Source: Cornus controversa
Taxonomy: Eukaryota; Streptophyta; Magnoliopsida; Cornales; Cornaceae
Assembly (NCBI GenBank): GCA_026545225.1
Contig: CM048852.1
Span: 13,984,146-14,048,145, forward strand
Length of the DNA stretch: 64,000 bases
Direction: 5' to 3'
Position numbers and translations under genes: made by a program. Below the pieces are notes generated by a model that saw only the letters and a list, made by a program, of their open reading frames with translations, did not search any database and was not told where the DNA came from. The stretch's first letter is position 1. Every line of letters starts with the position of its first letter. Positions 57,109-64,000 of the stretch are shown here, piece by piece.

Positions 57109-59346
57109 TGTTAGAATAATAATATTAATAATAATACTTTGGATTTTCTATTATTTAATTCAATATACCATAAATAAACAACACTCGATTGAAATAAAAA
57201 ATACAATTTATTTATTCAATACATAACAATAATATTAATAAATAGAACCTGATTGTAGACCGAGGCTCGAATTAAATTCGATCTCCTTAAGACAATTATC
57301 GCCCCGCAATGGTGTTGAACGGACTCTTGGCGATTGTCTCCCAGGATACAACGATCTTCATCTCGATTGGTAGCAACACTTCAAACCAATTGAGCTTCTG
57401 CGAACTACCAATGTGTTAGTACTCTCTCTTTGACTTGACTCTCTTGAACTGTTGATCGAAACCAGACCACGAAAACTTGATATACGACCACTTGTGTTAG
57501 GCTATATAGAAAGGGAGAGTAGAGACGTAGAGAGATGGAAAAGAAATCAGTAAACATATATTTTTTACAAATGAGGCTAATCGGCCTATTTATAGACCAC
57601 TAGGTGCCTTTTCACGTTTGTCTGAATAGGCATGGGACATGTTGTTTCACTCCAAGCGTTAAGAGTTGTGATCTTTCGCTGTAAGAGTTGTGATCTTGTG
57701 TTGTTTCACTCCAAGCGTTAAGAGTTGTGATCTTTCTGATCGGCGTTGAATGTTACGCATTCTAGCCTCTTAATTTACATATTTTATTCTCTTACTGATA
57801 ATTTATATGTGATTTTACTTTGTTTTTGTGTTTTCTGCCTTTCTCAGGGCCTTAATGATTATTTCAGATAAAACAATGATTTTGGGCTTTTAAAGATGAT
57901 ATCCAAGAAAGTTATATGAAGCCTACATCTAATGGGTCCATTCAACTCCATATTTCAACTAAAATCAGCCCAAGGAAGAGGTTCAAGAGAATTACAACTG
58001 TTTAAGAGGATTACGGGCCTAAAGCCCAATTCTACACTGAATCCAGTTTTAATCCCGTTTTGGAAAGTGGACTGAAAAGCTTATTTCCGAGTATAAATTC
58101 GACTTAATTCCCGAGTGGGTTGAACGAAATTCGATTCTGCACACTTTTGTATTTCATGTAAATTTCATGAATCGGACTTCTACTGGGTCAAAACTTGGGC
58201 CTAATGTCAGCAGAAAAATATACCTATTTTGGGCTGCGGGAAAACCCTAATTTTCTCCTAATTGGATTAGGACTTTATCTCCTAATTGGATTAGGACTTT
58301 ATGTATTCTCTTGGGGTATAAAGAGGTGAATTGGAGGCTGCTTTGAGGAGGAAAAGAAGTGGAGGCCAGGGCAGAGAAGACAGAGACAATCCGGGTTTTA
58401 TTTATTCATTATGTCTTTTATTATTTTGTTATCTTCTTCTTCTACCATGTGTAACTAAATTCCTCAACTAAGGTTGAGGAGGAAACCTCCATTAATGAAG
58501 TGAAGTTCTTTTGTTCATTAATTAATTCTCATGTGTGTGATTTAATTGCTTATGATTTTTGCTTCTTGTGATTAATTATTTTATAATTCTTTCACCATCT
58601 ATATCATGTATATGTGGTAGTTAGAAAGTATTATAATTAATCTAAGCTTGGGTTTGTATTTCTTAAAAGTGATAATTTTTGATCTTATGTTTTTCATTAA
58701 ATTGGATACATAGGATGCTTAGAATTTTACACAAGTGAAGCGAAGAAAAATCTACCTTTTAATATATTTTTCATAGTGCTTTATTGTTAAATCTTGAGTA
58801 AGCAATAGATTGATTTCTTGATTGCTACTCTAACTTTGGGAATTAATAAATGAATATTAGAAACTTCATGAATTTAATGGTGGTGGAATCCAAAACCTTA
58901 GTTATTTTCTTTATTTGATTTCAATAGTGTTATTTTATTTTCATGTTAGTTTAATTTCTCTTAAATCAACTAAACTTGTGTTTAAACTAGATTAGTTTTA
59001 AATTAATTTTAATTTGTATTAGTTTTTCTTCTCAAAGCATTCCCTTGGGTTCGACCTCGTTCTTGCCGAACTATACTTTAATAGATTCGTACACTTGCGA
59101 GTTATTTAACAATTTTAAAACAACATCACTTTCGCTGTAAGAGTTGTGATCTTTCGCTGAAAGTGTCTCTTCGTAATTCATATTTAAATGTTTACTCATT
59201 ACGAACTAACAATCTAGTGTCTGTTCGTTACTTAACAGACATTCTACCACCATGTTATATCCCAACGATGTTATGACAGATATTCTGCCACTCATTCAAT
59301 ATCACTTACAACACATACATGTAATTTTCATTTAATTTTTCCAACA
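57109..59346 (-). repeat. 5' LTR of the copia element, split by a solo LTR
   Basis: 57,109-57,736 and 59,134-59,346 together equal the 841-bp left LTR. The interruption is a 1,392-bp insertion plus a 5-bp duplication. A promoter driving pol would lie in this LTR, now interrupted. Confidence 0.93.
57732..59133. mobile_element. Solo LTR (gypsy-like) nested in the copia LTR
   Basis: 57,737-59,128 has TGATCGGCGTTG..AACAACATCA ends and is flanked by CTTTC on both sides (57,732-57,736 and 59,129-59,133). The phrase TTGGGTTCGACCTCGTTCTT near the right end, followed by TGCGAGTTA, resembles the LTR 3' ends of Athila/Tat-type Ty3/gypsy elements. That family call is from memory. There is no internal domain, so it is a solo LTR left by LTR-LTR recombination. 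No coding frame. Confidence 0.85.
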
Positions 59347-59890
59347 TTTTTCTGCTGGTTGCCTTCCAGTTAATTACTTGGGAGTCCTTCTACTTTCATC
59401 TAAGCTAAAGAAGGAGCATTGTGGCTCCCTGGTTGACAGAATTACTGCTAGAGTTAGATCATGGACTAGTAGGTACCTATCTTATGCTGGAAAGATGCAA
59501 CTAATAAGCTCTGTTTTGTTTTCTATTCAAGTCTATTGGGCCTCTACCTTTGTGTTGCCAAAATCTATTATGAAAGACATCTCTGCCATCATGAGAAGAT
59601 TCTTGTGGAAAGGTCAAAGTTTGAATGAAGGGGGTAATAAAGTGGCTTGGAAGGATATTTGTCTGCCCAAATCAGAAGGGGGTCTGGGAATTAAAGATAT
59701 TGAGGTGTGGAATGCAGCAGCTATGGCTAAGCATATGTGGAAAGTCATTCAACCTAACTCAGATTCTCTATGGGTGGCTTGGGTCCAAACTCATTTGATA
59801 AAAAAATAGAAATTTCTGGACTCTCAAGATTCCAACAGAATGCTCATGGACCTGGAGGAAAATTCTGAAAATGAGGGGCACTTTGAGACT
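59347..59890 (+). mobile_element. LINE right half (RT thumb and following region)
   Basis: Continuation of the LINE interrupted at 52,391. The family's post-catalytic motifs follow: CLPVNYLGVLL, DRITARVRSWTSRYLSYAGK, LQLISSVLFSIQVYW-like, FLWKGQ, KVAWKDICLPKSEGGLGI and WNAAAMAKHMWKV. The main frame (59,378-59,809) ends at TAG near 59,809; the zinc-ribbon C-terminus is not recognised. The frame at the copia junction is off by one relative to the left half, so the LINE was probably already damaged or has changed since. Confidence 0.88.
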
Positions 59891-60545
59891 TGCTGTTGAA
59901 GCATTGAAAACGTGAAATATTTTTTCATTTAAATTAAAATGTCTAAGGTTAAGAAGCAATGACACTCTGTCAGAAGTAGTTTGACAGTATCAAATACATG
60001 TCCCCCCACCCCCACTACGACATGGACACACAAGAGATACAACTAAGCATGACAAAAAGTGTTCATATTTTTAAATACAATGACACAACTAAGAGACATC
60101 AATTTGTAAATAAACCCACTAAAGAAGAAGATTAATTCAAATTATGAAATATAGCAGTCACTTCAGTTTACGAATGAGAAAAGATTAAATGATGTGAAAC
60201 AAAAGGAATAATGCCATATTACTGAATGGCTAGCAAGCATTATGCTAAATTTATGAACAACGAATGTACGTACCTACCACAACAATTAAAAATAATTACA
60301 TCAAAACATTGCAAATTAACTTGTTGGAAAATTCATTCTTTAAAGTTTACAAAAAGATCATATAAAAAGCTGAAACCATAAAGTTAATTTTCAAAACATC
60401 CATCTTCAGAAGTTGACTTGACATCTCCTGGAAAATAAATTAAAAGAGATTCCCTCAAACAAAAAGGAATGCCATTTTGTATAGAAAAGAGCTTCTAGAA
60501 AACATACGGGTTTCCTTTCTGCATCGGACAAGAGTTTGATCATGC

Positions 60546-60576
<31 letters not shown>

Positions 60577-61383
60577 TAATGTATAAACAAAGTATAAACA
60601 AAGGCATTCCGTTCCCCTGGTAGGTCACAGTTATTTCCTCATTCAATAATTGAATATTATAAATTTACATCAATTGAAAAGGAAATTTACAATTATATCA
60701 GTGAGATGATGCAGATGACACATAGAAGTTGAACATGCAATGGCCAAGCAATTAAAAAAGAAAAAAAGGAGTTTGTTGTTTACGTATTGGAACGAAGCTG
60801 TTAAAAATAATTCTCCATATCTTTTGGCATTTGGGAGGAGGAACAGGTTTCCCTTTGAAGCTCTTTCACCACAGCAGCCAGTGCCTCCGCGTGGGTTCAG
60901 ACCCAAATCACATACCGGTAAAGGAGATGACTTGGAGACTGAGGAGGCTCAGAGTTTGCTTCAATGGAGAGCAATTGGGGCTTCAGTTCCTTTGATATAT
61001 GGAGAGTAATTGGGGTTTCAATTCCTTCGATGGAGTGAAATTGATGTTTCAGTTGTTCCGATCGATGGAGAGAAATTGGGGATTCAGTTGATATAGAGTC
61101 AGCTTGCTTCAGTAGAGCTAAAGAACGACCACGCCGATCGAACGAATGGACAAAGAAGGTTAGGGTTTGGTTGAGATTTGAGGAAAGGTGATCAATGTTG
61201 TTTTGGGGGTTAGGGCTTCCGTTTCAGACGAGCTAGGGTACCATCATTTCCATTGGAGGAAGGGGGAGAGAGAGGGAGTAAGTCTGTCTCGCTAATACCA
61301 TGTTTGGGTTACGCACGAAGTTTAATTCTCATAAAAAAAATACCGCGCAAAATGAAATGAATTTTCTGAAAAAAAATAAGGCT
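59891..61383. other. CACTA 5' region, unassigned
   Basis: An AT microsatellite lies at about 60,546-60,571. The stretch 60,830-61,310 is less AT-rich, with repeated TGGAGAG(C/A)AATTGG phrases at about 60,964, 61,000 and 61,068, and could be a leader exon of the minus- or plus-strand CACTA transcript. No domain is recognised in the open frames here. Confidence 0.4.
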
Positions 61384-61630
61384 TAATTTCCATCACGGGC
61401 TTGGCCCGTGATAGTTATAAAACTTTTAACCACGGGCCTAGCCCGTGGTAGAAAGTAACTTCCAATGGCGGGCTACATAGGACCGTGGTAGAAAGTATTT
61501 TCGACGACGGGCTATATGGGCCCTCCGTAGAAAATTACTTTCTACCACGGGTTACTCGGGGCCGCCGTAGAAAGTAACTTTCTACCACGGGCTATGCGGG
61601 CCCGCCGTAAAAAGCCCGTAGTTAAAAACT
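61384..61630. repeat. Right sub-terminal palindrome array of the CACTA element
   Basis: Six or seven units of the same kind as at the left end (for example AACCACGGGCCTAGCCCGTGG at about 61,429, split here to its core), some with the variant arm GGGCCCGCCGTA. The array ends in the terminal repeat TTTCTTGTAGTG at 61,634-61,645. Confidence 0.88.
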
Positions 61631-61645
61631 AAATTTCTTGTAGTG

Positions 61646-61648
61646 GGA
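61646..61648. repeat. Target-site duplication GGA (right)
   Basis: Matches GGA at 28,723-28,725 on the other side of the CACTA element. Confidence 0.8.
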
Positions 61649-61855
61649 TGAAAAGGAAATTCGACCAATTAAAAAGTTGATGAACAAGAAACCAAAGCTC
61701 AGCGCCGGCCCTCCCAATAATATTTGTCAAGAAGGCTGTTAGATTGAGGCTTCAATTATAGAGTTTCAATTTACGGCCTCCAGAAGACAGAGTGAAGGCC
61801 AAGAAATGGGGTATCCATCTAGTGATGGAGGAGCAAACTGAGACTTCAGAGCAAG
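61649..61855 (+). pseudogene. TNL pseudogene, 3' portion of the post-LRR domain
   Basis: Continuation of the exon that begins at 28,421. With the CACTA element and one GGA copy set aside, the frame passes directly from ..AEYYDTD to EKEIRPIKKLMNKKPKLS and on to SIIEFQFTA. After a one-base frame change comes PEDRVKAKKWGIHLVMEEQ, the typical last strand and end of the TNL post-LRR (C-JID) domain. An in-frame TAG sits at about 61,730. A donor-like AAG|GTGAGT lies at 61,855/61,856. The receptor is non-functional for several independent reasons, including the loss of TIR and GLPL regions upstream. Confidence 0.85.
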
Positions 61856-63387
61856 GTGAGTAGACCTAGTGACATATAGGTAGCCTGCCTTAAACACAAG
61901 TAATTAAGTGCAAATATTCAATAGTATGATAGTTTCATCTCTCTTCCAAGCTTAATTTTTCAAAACTCGTCATGTAGAATAATAACTGAATCCTTAAAAT
62001 CACACCAAACTCATCATTTAGTTTCATTCTCCATTTATGTGGACTGTGGAGCATTGGGAGGGGAAAATTGGGAATTGACCTTACTTTTGGCATTGTTTTG
62101 CACAAAAAACACACTCTATGGCACAAGACCGATTTAATGTTAATTTGAAGATTGAGTGGATGGAATTTTAAGTTGTAGATTTGTGGAAAAAAATTCTAGA
62201 ACATATTGAATTAATATAAAAAATTTCCAGTTAGTGCCATAGAGAAAAGGAAGTTCCATATATTCGACACAACTCAAAAAAGCCATTTTAGACCATAGAA
62301 TAAATTAAATTTGTTATTTCAGGATACTCTATTTGGCTGTTGAGCAAATTAAAGAAAAAAGGATAGGAAAATGAATTTTCATAGGTTGTTTTGTAGAAGT
62401 GAAGAGTAAGAGGAAGAATGGTGGAGATTGAATATATATGTTATGTAATACCCCGCTCCAACACATGGTATGATATTGTCCGCTTTGGGCCTGAGCCCGC
62501 ACGGTTTTGCTCTTGGGTTTTACCCCAAAAGGCCTCATACCATTTGAAGAGAACATAATACATATAAGCACATCCCCTTTTCCACACCCAGGCGATGTGG
62601 GATTGAGCACATTGTACCCTGTTAGTGTGGTAGCTTAGCTCTGTCTTCGCACCTGCCTACTCACACCCGTCCACAAGGGTTACTACATGTTAGGAAAACA
62701 GTTTTGACTCAAAGTATTTTCTCATCTCCTCTATGCTCCCACCTTCCCTTCCTCACAAATTTTCATCCTAGAGAAAAGTACATCTTTATCAGGTTTATTA
62801 TTTTGCTTTAGTTTCTAAAATGAAAATCAGTTTCAATTATCAAAATTGCTTGTAGCTTCTCATTTTCTCATGACTCGAGTAGGAAAAATCTGATAACTAA
62901 ACCCATTATTTTCTTCTCTATTCCTAACTTTTCTTAGCGTCCACACTTGGAGCAAATAAAATTTTGCCATTGTTGTCTATATTGTCAGCATTACAATCAT
63001 TATCCAAATGGAAAAATGACTTGGTGGCATTTGCACTTCTCCCTGATTAGGAAGATAGTGGAGTCAAGTTCTCAAGTCTGGCTTGAAGCTCAAGGGATGG
63101 GCTGGAACTTAGCCTGGCGAAAAGGCTTGGGATTTGGAAAATTGTGACTAAGAAGAAAATAAGTTGGAAAAATCTATTATTAGAAATTTTGAATATTATT
63201 TTGAGAGAATTTTTTTCCTACATCTTGCTTTTGTAGTTCTTTTTCTTCTTTTTTTGGATTTTATGTTTCAAACATCCCCCTTTCTTTCCCTTCTGTTTAT
63301 CATTTTGTTTCCTAGTGACATAATGTTTAAAGACGTACATTGTTTACAACTTTAATAATCAACTCTTTTTTTTTTTTTTTTGTCCAG
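61856..63387 (+). other. Probable long TNL 3' intron
   Basis: GT..AG bounded stretch, homologous to 7,965-8,818 apart from the solo LTR at 62,444-62,687. Open frames in it are not conserved between the two copies and are unlikely to be genes. Confidence 0.5.
62444..62687 (-). mobile_element. Solo Ty3/gypsy LTR
   Basis: 244 bp with TGTAATACCCCGC and GGTTACTACA ends, flanked by the perfect 5-bp duplication TGTTA (62,439-62,443 and 62,688-62,692). In reverse complement it aligns with the 3' LTR at 3,812-4,034 next to a gypsy integrase tail, which fixes both family and orientation. The paralogous copy near 8.2 kb lacks it, giving an empty-site comparison. Confidence 0.92.
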
Positions 63388-63454
63388 AAGGAAAACAGGA
63401 AAAATCTTGTCGTACAGAGTTCACATCAAACTTAATAGCAGAACTTATCTGCAG
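63388..63454 (+). pseudogene. Possible extra 3' exon of the TNL gene
   Basis: After a long T-run and CCAG acceptor, 67 bases are open in phase with the upstream GTGAGT donor (EGKQEKSCRTEFTSNLIAEL) and end at CAG|GTATGA. The paralogous site at 8,819 has a similar start (EKRRKN..) and soon a stop. Short exons beyond the post-LRR domain occur in some TNL genes. No domain is recognised. Confidence 0.4.
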
Positions 63455-64000
63455 GTATGATTTCTCATCATTTACCATTTATCTCTATGATTTTCTATAA
63501 AATACCGCTTGGGTAGTTAATAATGATGTTGTGCCACATTTATCATACATTCAGCACTGGATATTGTGCTGCATTTAACATGCATACAGCGTGGTTGATG
63601 GTTAGAAGTGTCACATATAACATTTTAAACCATCGAATGTTTTTAGCCTCTCTGTGTTTATGTTCATGAACATTTCAATTGCCCATTATGACATAATTGG
63701 GATTGGACAATCATTTGGTTTTGGAAGTTGTTTGGTAATTGTTCTGCTAAATGAAGTGATTAAAATTGACCAGGTGGCCAAGCTACACAATGAGATTACA
63801 TATTTCATGTTTCTTGTTTTTCATCTTTTTGCCTAATAAGATTGATTCACAGATGTTTGAGCCTCGACTTTTTCCAGTCCATAATGAAAAGGTTTGCATT
63901 TATAAATAGATTTATTGCCACACATGTATGGGTGAAGAAACAGGAAGGTGCTGAACTGGAGAGTTCCAAATTCAAAGCGTTGACATTGCCGAGCTTTTAT
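63455..64000 (+). other. Window end, possible further intron and exon
   Basis: A candidate exon at 63,853-63,891 (TTCACAG acceptor, AAG|GTTTGC donor) keeps the phase of the 63,388-63,454 exon and would encode CLSLDFFQSIMK. Nothing else is recognised, and the window ends before any stop could be assigned. Confidence 0.25.

Larger units (their letters stand above)
52392..59346 (-). mobile_element. Ty1/copia retrotransposon, gag mostly deleted
   Basis: LTRs at 52,392-53,232 and 57,109-59,346 (the latter split by a solo LTR) start with TGTTAGAATAAT and end in TTTTTCCAACA on the plus strand. Each is 841 bp once the insertion is removed, and I count four differences between them, so the insertion is young. 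Pol is on the minus strand, so the right LTR is the 5' LTR. A purine tract (TGTGGGGGAT on the minus strand) abuts the left LTR. Between the 5' LTR and the gag zinc knuckle only about 100 bases remain, with no tRNA-Met primer site, so the gag N-terminus and the primer-binding site appear deleted. The element sits inside the LINE. Confidence 0.93.
28726..61645 (-). mobile_element. About 33 kb CACTA (En/Spm) transposon inserted in the TNL exon
   Basis: Left terminus CACTACAAGAAAAAAG at 28,726; right terminus TTTCTTGTAGTG ending at 61,645, its inverse; flanking GGA on both sides. Both ends carry the same family of sub-terminal palindromes. Inside, on the minus strand, lie a TNP2-type transposase (40,312-43,925) and a Ptta/TNPA-type gene (36,297-40,034), so the element's 5' end is on the right. 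Further content: captured-looking host exons, a tandem duplication and nested retroelements. Host homology on the two sides (TNL post-LRR domain) is continuous when the element is discounted. Typical CACTA elements are several kb to about 20 kb, so this one is inflated. About 7 kb of its length is the copia element with its nested LTR. Confidence 0.88.

Noticed and set aside
34195..59890. One LINE with its endonuclease at 34.2 kb and reverse transcriptase at 51.7 kb
   Set aside because: Both are on the plus strand, but the CACTA's own transposase genes lie between them; two separate LINE fragments is simpler.

Overview
The window is nuclear DNA of a flowering plant, almost certainly a eudicot. 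It is AT-rich, its exons are bounded by GT..AG introns, and it carries a TIR-type NBS-LRR (TNL) resistance-gene remnant, a class abundant in eudicots and essentially missing from grasses. The species cannot be told from the sequence. I see no intact host gene. The window is a graveyard of gene fragments and a stack of transposable elements inserted into one another.

Layout. 1-14 kb: scattered fragments. These are a tRNA-like SINE candidate, the 3' end of a Ty3/gypsy element with its 3' LTR (2.73-4.03 kb), the last exon of an ARF-type GTPase, a broken patatin-like lipase (5.80-6.45 kb), the C-terminus of a LINE, an orphan CACTA terminus (7166), a paralogous piece of the TNL 3' region (7.97-8.87 kb) and a long-TIR element (13.89-14.63 kb). 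14.93-25.31 kb: a complete but coding-dead Ty3/gypsy element with 3.4-3.6 kb LTRs and 5-bp target-site duplication GCACC. 26.1-28.7 kb: TNL pseudogene (NB-ARC, LRRs, first part of the post-LRR domain).

28.73-61.65 kb: one roughly 33 kb CACTA (En/Spm) transposon. It has CACTACAAGAAA termini, a GGA target-site duplication, arrays of short palindromes at both ends, and a TNP2-type transposase gene plus a Ptta/TNPA-type gene on the minus strand. It also holds exons that look captured from host genes (a metallophosphoesterase and a Gly/Ser/Tyr-rich protein tail), a coiled-coil repeat region, and nested elements: a LINE, split by a Ty1/copia element, whose right LTR is split by a solo LTR. The TNL post-LRR domain resumes at 61,649 in the same frame once the CACTA element and one GGA copy are discounted, so the CACTA inserted into the TNL exon.

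61.65-64 kb: the 3' end of the TNL pseudogene, a long probable intron holding a solo Ty3/gypsy LTR (TGTTA duplication) of the same family as the LTR at 3.8-4.0 kb, and one or two possible small 3' exons. Genes do not work together here in a pathway. The coherent systems are the transposons: TNP2 and the TNPA-like protein would act on the CACTA ends, though both genes look damaged. Exon boundaries were read by eye and no database search was done.
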